64,000 nt of DNA. Source: Rhodovulum sp. (GTDB lineage Bacteria; Pseudomonadota; Alphaproteobacteria; Rhodobacterales; Rhodobacteraceae). Below are positions 16,283 through 24,890 of the stretch, in pieces. The number at the start of each line of letters is the position of its first letter. The stretch's first letter is position 1. The DNA lies in the NCBI GenBank assembly GCA_002706605.1, contig PALT01000033.1, forward strand, positions 248,001-312,000, given 5' to 3'. The position numbers and the translations under genes were made by a program. The notes beneath the pieces are model-generated. The model saw only the letters and a list, made by a program, of their open reading frames with translations, did not search any database and was not told where the DNA came from.

Positions 16283-17551
16283 TTGTTCGACTTCGATATG
16301 CTGGGCCTTGCCCCGTCGTTGCATGAAGCCCTTGAAAAAGGCGGATTTAAAGAACCCACCCCCATTCAGGCCAAGGCGATCCCCCTTGCGCTTGAGGGTC
16401 ACGATATTCTGGGTCTGGCCCAGACCGGCACCGGTAAAACGCTGGCATTTGGTCTGCCGTTGATTGACGGGTTGATGAACATGCCGGGCAAGCCTGCCCC
16501 GAAAACGGTCAAGGCACTGGTCCTTGCGCCGACGCGCGAACTGGTCAACCAGATCGCCGAAAACCTGCGCCCGCTGACCGCTGGCACCAAGATGCGAATC
16601 TTTACCGTTGTGGGTGGTCAGTCCATCAACAAACAGATCACCGCGCTTGGCCGTGGGACCGACATCCTTGTCGCGACACCGGGCCGTCTGATCGACCTGA
16701 TGGACCGCAAGGCGGTCGACCTGTCGCAGACCCGCCAATTGGTTCTGGATGAGGCGGACCAGATGCTGGATATCGGGTTTATCCACGCCCTGCGCCGCAT
16801 TGCGCCCTCGCTGGGGACGCCGCGTCAGACGATGCTGTTTTCGGCCACCATGTCCAAACAGATGGAAGAGCTAAGCGCCGCCTATCTGACCAACCCGCGC
16901 AAGATTCAGGTCTCGCCTCCGGGTAAGGCCGCCGACAAGGTGACCCAGTCGGTGCACTTCGTCGAAAAGGCGAACAAGCCCGCCAAGCTGCGCGAGGTTC
17001 TGTCGAATGATCCCAAGGCCCTGACCCTTGTGTTCTCGCGCACCAAACACGGGGCCGAGCGGTTGAAAAAGGGCCTGGTCGCCGATGGCTACCGCGCGGA
17101 ATCGATCCACGGCAACAAAAGCCAAGGCCAACGCGACCGCGCCATCAAGGCGTTCCGCGACTGTGAGGTGAACATCCTCGTGGCGACCGACGTTGCCGCA
17201 CGCGGGATCGACATCCCCGGCGTGGCCTATGTCATCAACTTTGACCTGCCTGAGGTGCCGGATAACTATGTGCACCGCATTGGCCGGACCGCCCGTGCGG
17301 GCCGTGAGGGTGAGGCGATCGCGTTCTGCTCCTCCGAAGAGGTGGATCTGCTGAAACAGGTGGAAAAGCTGATGAAGCAGGACGTCCCGACGGCCAGCGG
17401 CACCCGCCCCGAATCCGCCGCCCCCGCGCCCAAGGGCCGTCGTCGTGGTGGTCCGCCCCGTCGCGGCGGTAAACCGTTCGGCGCGAAACAAGGCAATGGT
17501 GGCGGCGCCCAAGGCAAGAGCCGCCGTCCCCGTCGCCCCCGCGCGGCCTGA
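16283..17551 (+). CDS. DEAD-box ATP-dependent RNA helicase
   Basis: A 422-residue RhlE-like helicase that unwinds short RNA duplexes in ribosome assembly or mRNA decay. In order: Q motif (EPTPIQ), motif I AQTGTGKT, Ia PTRELVNQ, Ib TPGRLID, II DEAD (VLDEADQML), III SATMS, IV LVFSRTKH, V TDVAARGIDIPGV and VI HRIGRTARAGREG. A basic Arg/Gly/Lys-rich tail (about residues 380-422) probably binds RNA. The preferred start is the TTG at 16283, because AAGGA lies 6 bases upstream and an in-frame stop at 16271 rules out a longer protein. The next ATG (16298) would trim five residues. A hairpin terminator follows at 17571. Confidence 0.94.
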   Translation: MFDFDMLGLAPSLHEALEKGGFKEPTPIQAKAIPLALEGHDILGLAQTGTGKTLAFGLPLIDGLMNMPGKPAPKTVKALVLAPTRELVNQIAENLRPLTAGTKMRIFTVVGGQSINKQITALGRGTDILVATPGRLIDLMDRKAVDLSQTRQLVLDEADQMLDIGFIHALRRIAPSLGTPRQTMLFSATMSKQMEELSAAYLTNPRKIQVSPPGKAADKVTQSVHFVEKANKPAKLREVLSNDPKALTLVFSRTKHGAERLKKGLVADGYRAESIHGNKSQGQRDRAIKAFRDCEVNILVATDVAARGIDIPGVAYVINFDLPEVPDNYVHRIGRTARAGREGEAIAFCSSEEVDLLKQVEKLMKQDVPTASGTRPESAAPAPKGRRRGGPPRRGGKPFGAKQGNGGGAQGKSRRPRRPRAA

Positions 17552-17570
17552 TCATCCAACACACCATTTG

Positions 17571-17598
17571 CCGCGTCCCTGAAATCGGGGCGCGGTTT
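17571..17598 (+). terminator. Probable intrinsic terminator after the DEAD-box gene
   Basis: CCGCGTCCC (17571-17579) pairs with GGGGCGCGG (17587-17595), with one G-T wobble and a 7-base loop, followed by TTT. The stem is GC-rich but the T-run is short. Confidence 0.55.
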
Positions 17599-17657
17599 CC
17601 CTTGGCGGCCCTGTGCCGTCTGGGATAAGAACGCGTCAAACTGTACATGAGGTCGCG

Positions 17658-18122
17658 ATGACAGACTCGATCTATAGCAATCTGCAACAGTTGGGCGGCG
17701 ATACCGTCATGCCCGCCTCGCCCGAAGAGGCCGTGCTGGAGCGCGTTCAGAACCCGCAGGCCGATGTGGCCTATAACGTGCGCTTTACCGCGCCGGAATT
17801 CACGTCCCTTTGCCCGATGACGGGTCAGCCCGATTTCGCGCATTTGTGCATCGACTATGTGCCGGGTGAATGGCTGGTCGAGAGCAAATCGTTGAAACTG
17901 TATCTCGGGTCTTTCCGCAATCACGGTGCGTTCCATGAGGATTGCACGATCTCAATCGCGCGCCGGTTGGTTGATTTTCTTGATCCGCAATGGCTGCGGA
18001 TCGGGGGGTATTGGTATCCCCGTGGCGGCATTCCCATCGACGTGTTCTGGCAGACGGGCGAAATGCCCGCGGGCGTCTGGATTCCGGGCCAAGGTGTTCC
18101 GCCCTATCGCGGTCGCGGATGA
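17658..18122 (+). CDS. queF: NADPH-dependent 7-cyano-7-deazaguanine reductase (preQ0 reductase)
   Basis: A 154-residue unimodular QueF that reduces the nitrile of preQ0 to the aminomethyl group of preQ1 in queuosine tRNA-modification synthesis. The nucleophile Cys52 is in [13 protein letters not shown] with the acid Asp59, and the QueF signature ESKSLKLYL (residues 75-83) and catalytic Glu94 region HEDC follow. The ATG at 17658 is chosen to fit the family N-terminus. Its stop overlaps the next gene by four bases. All active-site residues are present. It acts on a nitrile like the Nit1C nitrilase, but there is no sign that the two are linked. Confidence 0.95.
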   Translation: MTDSIYSNLQQLGGDTVMPASPEEAVLERVQNPQADVAYNVRFTAPEFTSLCPMTGQPDFAHLCIDYVPGEWLVESKSLKLYLGSFRNHGAFHEDCTISIARRLVDFLDPQWLRIGGYWYPRGGIPIDVFWQTGEMPAGVWIPGQGVPPYRGRG

Positions 18123-19279
18123 GCGCGGCCCCCAAAACAATCGCCTATGTCGCGGGATGGACCGCGAAAAAGGACACGGTGTTCCGCGCCCTTGGCGCGG
18201 TTGCGGGGAACGCCGTACGCCTACCGTTTATCGGCTGGTCCCCGCGCGGATTTCCCGACAGTGCGGCGCGCGCGCAGGCCTGCTTCGACACGGCCAAGAA
18301 AAAGCCGGCCAGCGGCATCGGGCGCGCGATCAAATACCGTCTGATCTGGGGGCAATATAACTGGTCCCGCCGGTATTTCAGGCGTCACCCCGACCGGATC
18401 GCGGTGTGTTGGAACGGCCTGACCGGTTCGCGCCGCGCGTTCATGGAGGGCGCGCGCGATGCCGGTGCGGCTCGCGTGTTCGCCGAACTGGCCCCGTTTC
18501 CGGGGCGCATCACGCTGGACCCTGTGGGGGTCAATTACCTGAACGCGCTGCCCCGTGACGGGAATTTTTACACCGAATGGGCAGGGGACGAACCTGCGCG
18601 CATCGGGGATGGCTGGCGCGCGCTGGGCAGTACCCTGAAATCCCGCCCGTCGCGGCGTGCCGATGTGGGTCAGGCCGATGGCGCGGATCTGGCCGACCAG
18701 GGGCCGTTCCTGTTCGTGCCGTTGCAGGTGCCCGATGACAGCCAGATCAACCTGTTCGCGGGGTGGACCGGATCGGTTACGGGGATGTTGGACGCGCTGG
18801 CCGCGGCCGCGTCGGCCCTACCCGATGGATGGCACATTCGGGTCAAAGAGCACCCGTCGGCAAAACAGGCGATGGGCGATGCCCTGACCACCGCGATTGC
18901 CAAATCGAACGGTCGGATGCGGGTCGACAATCAGACCGACACATTTGCGCAAGTCGCCGCCGCACGTACGGTTGTGACGATCAATTCCTCGGTCGGCCTA
19001 CAGGCGATGTTCTTTGACAAACCGGTCATCACGTTGGGCCAAGCCTATTTCGCGATCCCCGGTGTGGTGCATCCGGCGACTGACGCGGATGCCCTGCGCG
19101 CCGCGTTTTCCGAGATCCAAGAGGTCACGTTTGACCGCGATTTGCGGGCGGCGTTTCTGAACTATCTCGATCAGGTTTATTATCCGACCCTAACCCCGAC
19201 CGGCGATGGCACGGCGAAATTGCCTGAAAGCGTTAAAAAGAATGTCATAGATGCCGCAATTGCACGGTCGCGACTGTAA
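18119..19279 (+). CDS. Capsule polysaccharide synthesis-like protein
   Basis: A 386-residue protein resembling the Capsule_synth family (KpsC/KpsS-like, GT-B-type fold). The best-conserved part is the C-terminal half: [11 protein letters not shown], then [21 protein letters not shown] split over residues near 285-305, and [11 protein letters not shown]. In KpsC/S these regions belong to Kdo transferases that build the lipid anchor of capsules. Only one domain is seen, and there are no capsule genes around, so the donor and acceptor are unknown. It overlaps queF by ATGA; this looks like economical packing and not functional linkage. Confidence 0.72.
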   Translation: MSAAPKTIAYVAGWTAKKDTVFRALGAVAGNAVRLPFIGWSPRGFPDSAARAQACFDTAKKKPASGIGRAIKYRLIWGQYNWSRRYFRRHPDRIAVCWNGLTGSRRAFMEGARDAGAARVFAELAPFPGRITLDPVGVNYLNALPRDGNFYTEWAGDEPARIGDGWRALGSTLKSRPSRRADVGQADGADLADQGPFLFVPLQVPDDSQINLFAGWTGSVTGMLDALAAAASALPDGWHIRVKEHPSAKQAMGDALTTAIAKSNGRMRVDNQTDTFAQVAAARTVVTINSSVGLQAMFFDKPVITLGQAYFAIPGVVHPATDADALRAAFSEIQEVTFDRDLRAAFLNYLDQVYYPTLTPTGDGTAKLPESVKKNVIDAAIARSRL

Positions 19280-19286
19280 CAGCCCT

Positions 19287-19314
19287 TTTACACGCCCCAC
19301 CTTTGCGCTAGACG
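19287..19314 (+). promoter_or_regulatory. Candidate asd promoter
   Basis: TTTACA (19287-19292) and TAGACG (19309-19314) are separated by 16 bases and lie 35 bases before the asd ATG. The -35 matches TTGACA in five of six positions; the -10 follows the TAG-type pattern also seen upstream of the atp operon. Support is from sequence match only. Confidence 0.4.
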
Positions 19315-19348
19315 TCCCCCCCGAGTCATCAGACCTAGGAGAGCCAAT

Positions 19349-20371
19349 ATGGGCTATAAAGTCGTTGTCGTTGGCGCCACGGGCAACGTGGGCCGTGAAA
19401 TGCTGAACATCCTCGCTGAGCGCGAGTTTCCGGTGGATGAGATTGCCGCACTGGCATCGCGTCGTTCGCTGGGCACCGAGGTCAGCTTTGGCGACAAAAC
19501 CCTGACTACCAAGGATCTGGCGGATTTCGATTTCACCGGTTGGGATATCGCCCTGTTCGCGATCGGCAGCACCGGCACCAAAGAATACGCACCCAAGGCC
19601 GCCAAGGCCGGTTGCGTGGTGATCGATAACAGCTCGCTCTATCGCTATGACCCCGATGTGCCCCTGATCGTCCCCGAAGTGAACGCGGACGCGATCCACG
19701 GCTATTCGAAAAAGAACATCATCGCGAACCCCAACTGTTCTACCGCACAGATGGTTGTCGCCCTGAAACCGCTGCACGACCGCGCCAAGATCAAGCGCGT
19801 TGTCGTCTCGACCTATCAGTCGGTGTCGGGCGCAGGCAAAGACGGCATGGATGAGCTGTGGGATCAGACCAAGGGCATGTATGTCCCCGGTCAGGAAAAA
19901 GACGCCGAAAAGTTCACCAAGCAGATCGCGTTCAACGTGATCCCGCACATCGACGTGTTCCTCGACGACGGCTCCACCAAAGAAGAGTGGAAAATGGTCG
20001 CCGAAACCAAAAAGATCGTCGATCCGTCGATCAAGGTCACCGCAACCTGTGTGCGTGTGCCGGTTTTCGTTGGCCACTCGGAATCGATCAACATCGAGTT
20101 CGAAGAGTTCCTCGACGAAGACGAAGCACGCGACATCCTGCGTGAGGCACCGGGCATCATGGTCGTCGATAAACGCGAAGACGGCGGCTATATCACGCCG
20201 GTCGAATGCGTTGGCGATTTCGCAACCTTCATCAGCCGCATCCGTCAGGACAGCACCATCGACAACGGTCTGAATCTGTGGTGTGTCAGCGACAACCTGC
20301 GCAAGGGTGCCGCACTGAACGCCGTCCAAATCGCCGAAGTTCTGGGCCAGCGCGTTCTGAAAAAGGGCTGA
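19349..20371 (+). CDS. asd: Aspartate-semialdehyde dehydrogenase
   Basis: A 340-residue enzyme that reduces aspartyl phosphate to aspartate semialdehyde with NADPH, the branch point to lysine, diaminopimelate, methionine and threonine. The nucleotide-binding VVGATGNVGREML starts at residue 7. The catalytic Cys130 lies in NPNCSTAQMVVALKP and a late conserved segment is RVPVFVGHSE. A good ribosome-binding site (TAGGAG) precedes the ATG. It is a single-gene unit with a candidate promoter upstream and hairpin downstream. dapB, a later step of the lysine/DAP branch, lies at 32.7 kb in the same window. Confidence 0.97.
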   Translation: MGYKVVVVGATGNVGREMLNILAEREFPVDEIAALASRRSLGTEVSFGDKTLTTKDLADFDFTGWDIALFAIGSTGTKEYAPKAAKAGCVVIDNSSLYRYDPDVPLIVPEVNADAIHGYSKKNIIANPNCSTAQMVVALKPLHDRAKIKRVVVSTYQSVSGAGKDGMDELWDQTKGMYVPGQEKDAEKFTKQIAFNVIPHIDVFLDDGSTKEEWKMVAETKKIVDPSIKVTATCVRVPVFVGHSESINIEFEEFLDEDEARDILREAPGIMVVDKREDGGYITPVECVGDFATFISRIRQDSTIDNGLNLWCVSDNLRKGAALNAVQIAEVLGQRVLKKG

Positions 20372-20406
20372 TAGCCAGACCTAATTTACATACTTTTGAC
20401 GGTACG

Positions 20407-20438
20407 GCCCTGCCTTTGCGCAGGGCTGTTCTGCTTTT
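20407..20438 (+). terminator. Probable asd terminator
   Basis: GCCCTGC (20407-20413) and GCAGGGC (20420-20426) are perfect complements with a 6-base loop, followed by a T-rich stretch TGTTCTGCTTTT. It lies 36 bases after the asd stop. Confidence 0.6.
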
Positions 20439-20633
20439 GCGAGGTGGATTCGTGAATGTGTTCCGCATTTAATGAGAATTGTAGGGACCATGTTCACCCA
20501 GAAGATGATCCCTACGCCTCAGTACCCGAAATCCCATCTCAGGGTGGTGGTGTGATCTACCCAATCATACTGCCACCCACCCCCCCCAGCGGGGTATCGG
20601 GTTGTGTAAGTTATTCAGGTTCGGGCAGGGGCT

Positions 20634-20804
20634 ATGGCGTTCAAATCCACCAACTCACGGAACACTTTTGCCCCGCGCGAGGACACCATCGCGGTTAAGG
20701 CGCGCGAGAACCGCATCAATGCTCTGGAATTCTTGCGACGCCGATCACCGGCGCAAATCTTTGCCGCACGGATCAAACGCCCCAGACGACAAACGGCCCA
20801 CTAG
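20634..20804 (+). CDS. Possible small basic protein, 56 codons
   Basis: An ATG-started frame with AGGGG 3 bases upstream encodes a 56-residue, Arg-rich protein beginning MAFKSTNSRNTFAPRED and ending in RRQTAH. I do not recognise it. The TAG stop lies inside the loop of a strong intrinsic terminator, so an RNA ending there certainly seems to be made; whether it is translated is open. The 200 bases upstream (20440-20633) hold no other frame I can support. Composition is similar to flanking genes. It could instead be part of a non-coding transcript. Confidence 0.4.
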   Translation: MAFKSTNSRNTFAPREDTIAVKARENRINALEFLRRRSPAQIFAARIKRPRRQTAH

Positions 20805-20814
20805 GGGCCGTTTT
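20792..20814 (+). terminator. Intrinsic terminator at the end of the small 20634 gene
   Basis: AACGGCCC (20792-20799) pairs perfectly with GGGCCGTT (20805-20812) around a 5-base loop, followed by TTTT counting the last stem bases. The loop contains the TAG stop of the small frame. It lies 24 bases from the stop of the convergent carbonic anhydrase gene and may serve both directions. Confidence 0.75.
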
Positions 20815-20837
20815 CATTTGTGCGATATGAATCCGGT

Positions 20838-21512
20838 TCAGCCGACGATGGCGAACTTGTCTTCCTTGGCGTCGTAATATTCCAACGTGCCATCGGCGAT
20901 ATCGGTCCACAGGCCATGCAGGCTTAGCTCACCCTTTTCGACGGCCTCCGCCACATAGGGGAAGGTCATCAGATGACGCAGGGACAGGATCACCGCGTCC
21001 TGCTCCATCGCGCGCAGGCGGTCGGTCTCGTCCTCAATCCCGCTGCGTTTGCCATAGGACGGGCGCAGCAGGTCCATCCAGCGGCCCACAAAGCTCGACT
21101 TTTCCTCAAGCGCGGGGGCATTGCCAGCGCACATATCGTGACATCCGCGCACACCACCACAGTTCGAGTGGCCCAGCACAATCACATGCGGCACGCGCAG
21201 GGCGGTCACCGCGTATTCAATCGCGGCCGAGGTCCCGTGCAGATCGCCATCGGGTTTGTACGGCGGCACAAGGTTGGCGATGTTGCGGTGAATAAAGAAT
21301 TCGCCCTGATCCGCCCCAAAGATCGAGGTGACATGCACGCGGCTGTCACAGCACGAGATCACCATGGCGCGGGGCGTCTGCCCCTCAACCGCCAGACGGC
21401 GATACCAAACAGCGTTGTCTTTATGCGTCGTCGCCTTCCAGCCCTGATAGCGGCTAACAAGATAAGAAGGCAGCGGACGCGCCGGAACGGGGGTGTTTTC
21501 TGTGTCGCTCAT
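20838..21512 (-). CDS. Beta-class carbonic anhydrase
   Basis: A 224-residue zinc enzyme for reversible hydration of carbon dioxide in the cytoplasm. The zinc ligands are Cys54 in SCCDSRVH (with Asp56 and Arg58 of the usual Asp-Arg dyad), His115 and Cys118 in GHSNCGGV. The region around FFIHRNIANLVPP is typical of the beta class. No signal peptide. It converges with the small 20634 frame and stands alone, with 126 bases to the divergent gene at 21639. Complete and probably active. Confidence 0.95.
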   Translation of the reverse strand: MSDTENTPVPARPLPSYLVSRYQGWKATTHKDNAVWYRRLAVEGQTPRAMVISCCDSRVHVTSIFGADQGEFFIHRNIANLVPPYKPDGDLHGTSAAIEYAVTALRVPHVIVLGHSNCGGVRGCHDMCAGNAPALEEKSSFVGRWMDLLRPSYGKRSGIEDETDRLRAMEQDAVILSLRHLMTFPYVAEAVEKGELSLHGLWTDIADGTLEYYDAKEDKFAIVG

Positions 21513-21638
21513 AGGGCCCTAAATAATCGCATTTTCCAGAAATTGGACAGAAAAAAACGCGCTGGATTAAACATTCGTCTAGGTCCGTGGGGTCACTTTG
21601 GTCGCGGTGTGAATTGGGACGTGACGGAGGGTGATCAG

Positions 21639-22019
21639 GTGTCACATGTACAGGTCATGCGGTGGCAGGAACCGCTGACGATGGATACCGAGCTTTTGGC
21701 CGGTTTATTTGTCGATATGGGGGAGGCCCGCGCGGCCGATGCCCTTATCTGCGCGATGGAGCAACTGTCGGATGCGGTCAACGCCGTGCGCGACGACATA
21801 GATACGGCTCGGTTTGTGCGCGCGGCCAAGGGCTTGGATGAGGTGGCGCGCATTGCCGATCCTCTGGGCTTTGTCAGTTTGGCGCAGGTCGCCAAGGCGC
21901 TGCAGGTGCAACTCTATGGGCGGGACACGGTGGCGATTGCGGCGATTTCCGCGCGTCTTGTGCGTCTGCGGGACCGGACGCTGAAACTGGTGTGGGACAT
22001 GCAGGACAAGTCGGGGTGA
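21639..22019 (+). CDS. Helical protein of unknown function, HPt-like
   Basis: I suggest a GTG start at 21639, because GGAGG lies 8 bases upstream; an ATG at 21657 lacks a ribosome-binding site. The 126-residue product is almost wholly helical. The segment ARFVRAAKGLDEVARIADPLG followed by LAQVAKALQ resembles the two central helices of a histidine-phosphotransfer (HPt) domain, but the phospho-accepting His is absent, replaced around RAAKGL. It could be a degenerate HPt or simply a four-helix bundle. It lies upstream of an aminopeptidase gene in the same direction with a 62-base gap. No function can be assigned. Confidence 0.65.
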   Translation: MSHVQVMRWQEPLTMDTELLAGLFVDMGEARAADALICAMEQLSDAVNAVRDDIDTARFVRAAKGLDEVARIADPLGFVSLAQVAKALQVQLYGRDTVAIAAISARLVRLRDRTLKLVWDMQDKSG

Positions 22020-22081
22020 TACCGCTTGCGGCGGCTTTGATTGGCGCTAGTCTGACCAGAGGTTAACCTTCGGAGACTGAA

Positions 22082-23467
22082 ATGCCGTTTGAATTCGCCG
22101 CCGCCGATGCGCCGTCTGTACCCGTCTATATTATCGCCGATGGGGATCCTGACGGTGTTCTGGGCGGTTTGCCCGCGTCGACCCGCGCGTGGGCCACGGC
22201 CAACGGGTTCACCGGCGCGATTGGTCAGGCCCTGACTTGGGCGGATGGCGACGGCGCGGTTGCTGGCGCCCTGATCGGCTATGGCACGCCCGCCGCCCGG
22301 GCCCGTGGGCGGTTCCATCTGGCGGCAGGTGCGGCCAAGCTGCCCGAAGGGACCTATCATCTGGCCACAGACCTGCCTGCCGATGTGGCCGAGGTTGAGG
22401 TGCTTGGCTGGGCCCTGATGGGCTATACGTTTGCGCGTTACCGCGACCTGACCCCGCGTGCGGTCGGCCTGAAGGCGCCCGCCGGTGTTGATGCGGACCG
22501 CATTCTGGCGATGGTGCAGGGTGAGGTCCTGACCCGCGATCTGATCAACACGCCCGCCGCCGATATGGGGCCTGCGGACCTTGAACAGGCCGCGCGCGAT
22601 CTGGCCGGTGCGAATGGTGCGTCGATCAACGTCACCGTGGGCGAAGACCTGATCGCCCAGAATTTCCCGATGATCCACGCGGTCGGGCGGGCCGCCGAAA
22701 CCGCGCCGCGTCTGATCGACATGCGCTGGGGCGAAACGGGACCAAAGCTGACCCTTGTGGGCAAGGGCGTGTGCTTTGACACTGGCGGTTTGAACCTGAA
22801 ACCCGGCTCCAGCATGGGCCTGATGAAAAAGGATATGGGCGGCTCGGCCACGGTTCTGGGCCTTGCGCATATGATCATGGCGCTGAAGTTGCCGGTGCAG
22901 TTGCGCGTGCTGATCCCTGCGGTTGAAAATTCGGTCGCGGGCAATGCGTTCCGGCCCCAAGATATCCTGACCTCGCGCAAGGGCCTGACGGTTGAGATTA
23001 ACAACACCGACGCCGAGGGGCGCTTGGTTCTGGCCGATGCCCTGACCTATGCGGATGAGGACGCGCCGGATCTGGTGATCTCAATGGCGACGCTGACCGG
23101 TGCCGCGCGGGTGGCCGTGGGGCCCGATATCGCGCCGTTCTATGTGACTGATGACACGATGGCCGCGTCCCTGTCCGGTGCCGCGCAGGCCGCCGCCGAT
23201 CCGGTTTGGCAGATGCCGTTCTATGAACACTATGAGGCGATGCTGGACCCCGGCATTGCGGATCTCGACAACGCGCCCAAGGGCGGGTTCGCCGGTTCGA
23301 TCACGGCGGCCCTGTTCCTGCGCAGGTTTGTCGGCACGGACACGCGATACGCCCATTTCGACATCTATGGCTGGCAACCCGCCGCCGCGCCCGCGCGGCC
23401 CAAAGGTGGCGTCGGTCAGGGCGCGCGGGCCATTCTGGCGGCCCTGCCGGACCTGTTGAACCTATGA
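22082..23467 (+). CDS. Leucyl aminopeptidase family protein (M17)
   Basis: A 461-residue M17 metallopeptidase that removes N-terminal residues from peptides in the cytoplasm. The C-terminal catalytic domain carries GKGVCFDTGGLNLKPG, KDMGGSATVLG and the signature NTDAEGRLVLADAL, which supply the two-metal ligands and the catalytic Lys and Arg. The N-terminal 160 residues are a divergent macro-like domain. It is somewhat shorter than E. coli PepA (503). Its stop overlaps the start of the NlpC/P60 gene by four bases, pairing a peptide-trimming enzyme with a cell-wall peptide hydrolase; peptidoglycan peptide recycling is a reasonable inference. Confidence 0.93.
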   Translation: MPFEFAAADAPSVPVYIIADGDPDGVLGGLPASTRAWATANGFTGAIGQALTWADGDGAVAGALIGYGTPAARARGRFHLAAGAAKLPEGTYHLATDLPADVAEVEVLGWALMGYTFARYRDLTPRAVGLKAPAGVDADRILAMVQGEVLTRDLINTPAADMGPADLEQAARDLAGANGASINVTVGEDLIAQNFPMIHAVGRAAETAPRLIDMRWGETGPKLTLVGKGVCFDTGGLNLKPGSSMGLMKKDMGGSATVLGLAHMIMALKLPVQLRVLIPAVENSVAGNAFRPQDILTSRKGLTVEINNTDAEGRLVLADALTYADEDAPDLVISMATLTGAARVAVGPDIAPFYVTDDTMAASLSGAAQAAADPVWQMPFYEHYEAMLDPGIADLDNAPKGGFAGSITAALFLRRFVGTDTRYAHFDIYGWQPAAAPARPKGGVGQGARAILAALPDLLNL

Positions 23468-24300
23468 GCACGGATCGCCGCACGTTGGCGGCCAACGCGC
23501 GTGTCGCCGCGGCCGAGCTTGAGGGTGTGATCGATGCGCCCGCGTACGTCGACGGCACACATCAGATGGTGTCGCGGCCCGTGGTCGATCTGTTGGCCGC
23601 ACCCGCCGGTGCGCGCGACCGGCAGCTGTTATACGGACAGGGCGTCCGCGTGTTTGAGGTGCACGATGGCTGGGCCTTTTGCATGGCGTTGCGGGATGGA
23701 TACGTCGGGTATGTGCGGGCCAGCGATCTGATGGACCCGATCGAGGCGACCCATGTGGTGGCCGTGCCCGCGACCCATGCTTATCCCGTGCCCGATTTCA
23801 AACAGCCGCCGTTCATGCACCTGTCCCTTGGCGCGCGGTTCCGTGTGGTTGGGGCAAGTGGCGCGTTTTTCGAAACCGCCGAAGGGTATTTTATCCCGAA
23901 ACCGCACCTGCGTCCCGCGAACAAGCCGTTCACCGATGTGACCGCCGTGGCGCAGCTGTTCTTTGGTGTGCCGTACCTATGGGGCGGGAATTCGGTTCTG
24001 GGGATTGATTGCTCGGGCCTTGTTCAGGCGGCGCATCTGGCCTGCGGCATCCCCTGTCAGGGGGACAGCGATCAACAAATGCGCGCCCTTGGCGATCCGT
24101 TGGGGCCGGATGATCCGTTGCAACGTGGTGATCTGTTGTTCTGGAAGGGGCATGTGGCCTTGGCCGTGGACGCGGATACGATCATTCATGCGAACGCGCA
24201 TCACATGGCCGTGGCCTATGAGGGGTTTCTGGACGCCTGCGCGCGGATTGCCGAGGCGGGTGAGGGCCCCCTGTTGGCGCACAAACGTCTGGTCGCCTAG
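23464..24300 (+). CDS. NlpC/P60 family cysteine peptidase with SH3-like domains
   Basis: A 278-residue C40 peptidase. Two bacterial SH3-like domains cover about residues 35-155 and the catalytic domain follows, with Cys183 in GIDCSGLVQAA, His230 in KGHVALAVD and His242 in IIHANAHH. This architecture is that of gamma-D-glutamyl-diamino-acid endopeptidases that cut cell-wall peptides. No signal peptide is visible, so it likely works on recycled muropeptides in the cytoplasm, in keeping with its coupling to the M17 aminopeptidase. Its last bases overlap the convergent DUF2794 gene. Confidence 0.92.
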   Translation: MSTDRRTLAANARVAAAELEGVIDAPAYVDGTHQMVSRPVVDLLAAPAGARDRQLLYGQGVRVFEVHDGWAFCMALRDGYVGYVRASDLMDPIEATHVVAVPATHAYPVPDFKQPPFMHLSLGARFRVVGASGAFFETAEGYFIPKPHLRPANKPFTDVTAVAQLFFGVPYLWGGNSVLGIDCSGLVQAAHLACGIPCQGDSDQQMRALGDPLGPDDPLQRGDLLFWKGHVALAVDADTIIHANAHHMAVAYEGFLDACARIAEAGEGPLLAHKRLVA

Positions 24301-24641
24301 TCGATCGCGCGGATCAGCTTTTTCTCCAAAACACGCAACACGGTTTTCAGGTCCTGACCGCGTTTCAGGATCTGACCATCCATGCCGACGACGGCGTATT
24401 CGCCTTGCTTGTTGCGCAGCTTGGGACGTTTTTCGATGCGATAGATCGGGGTTTCGGCGGTGCGCCGGAACACCGAAAACACGGCCACATCCCGAAGGCT
24501 GGAAATGCCATAGTCACGCCATTCACCTGCCGCAACCATCCGCCCGTAGAGCGTCAGGATCACGGCCAGTTCCGGCCGCTGAAAGTGGACATTGTCGGGT
24601 TCGTTCCGCCGTTGGAACGAGGAGGGGGTCACGACGTTCAT
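24297..24641 (-). CDS. DUF2794 family protein
   Basis: A 114-residue protein matching the alphaproteobacterial DUF2794 family: FQRPELAVILTLYGRMV, EWRDYGISSLRDVAVFSVF and a Lys-rich C-terminus around YRIEKRPKLRNKQGEYAVV. Mixed alpha/beta, soluble; no motif points to catalysis. It overlaps the NlpC/P60 gene tail to tail by 4 bases. Function unknown. Confidence 0.85.
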   Translation of the reverse strand: MNVVTPSSFQRRNEPDNVHFQRPELAVILTLYGRMVAAGEWRDYGISSLRDVAVFSVFRRTAETPIYRIEKRPKLRNKQGEYAVVGMDGQILKRGQDLKTVLRVLEKKLIRAID

Positions 24642-24770
24642 ACCCCAATGGTGGGCGCGGGCGCGCGTAAAATCAAGCGCCGCCCTATTTTTGCCGCAAA
24701 ATTACCTTGGGAAATTCACATCCGAACCCTGCATGTGCCAGATTCCATGGCGATATTGATCCTATCAATC

Positions 24771-24861
24771 AGCGACCCGGTCGGATGGTGTAATAGCCCC
24801 CACCCATGCCATCTGACCGGGGCGTCAACTAGAAAAGGTCGCGTCGAACGCGGCCTTTTTT
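24771..24861 (+). ncRNA. Candidate small RNA with two hairpins
   Basis: In the gap between DUF2794 and atpF, CCCGGTCGGATGG (24776-24788) pairs with CCATCTGACCGGG (24809-24821), with a single G-U. The 20-base loop exposes TAGCCCCCACCC. Eleven bases on, a second hairpin (24833-24859) ends in a run of six T, a good intrinsic terminator. There is no open frame of note inside. A C-rich loop between a 5' stem and a terminator is the layout of several Rhodobacter trans-acting small RNAs. I do not see a clear promoter; TATCAA at 24763-24768 is a weak -10. Alternatively it is only an unused terminator pair. Confidence 0.42.
24833..24861 (+). terminator. Intrinsic terminator closing the candidate small RNA
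   Basis: AAAAGGTCGCG (24833-24843) pairs with CGCGGCCTTTT (24849-24859), including one T-G wobble and a 5-base loop, followed by further T residues to 24861. The flanking A and T runs would let it work on both strands. Confidence 0.75.
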
Positions 24862-24890
24862 CTTGTTCCACGGCCATTTGGACAACAAAA

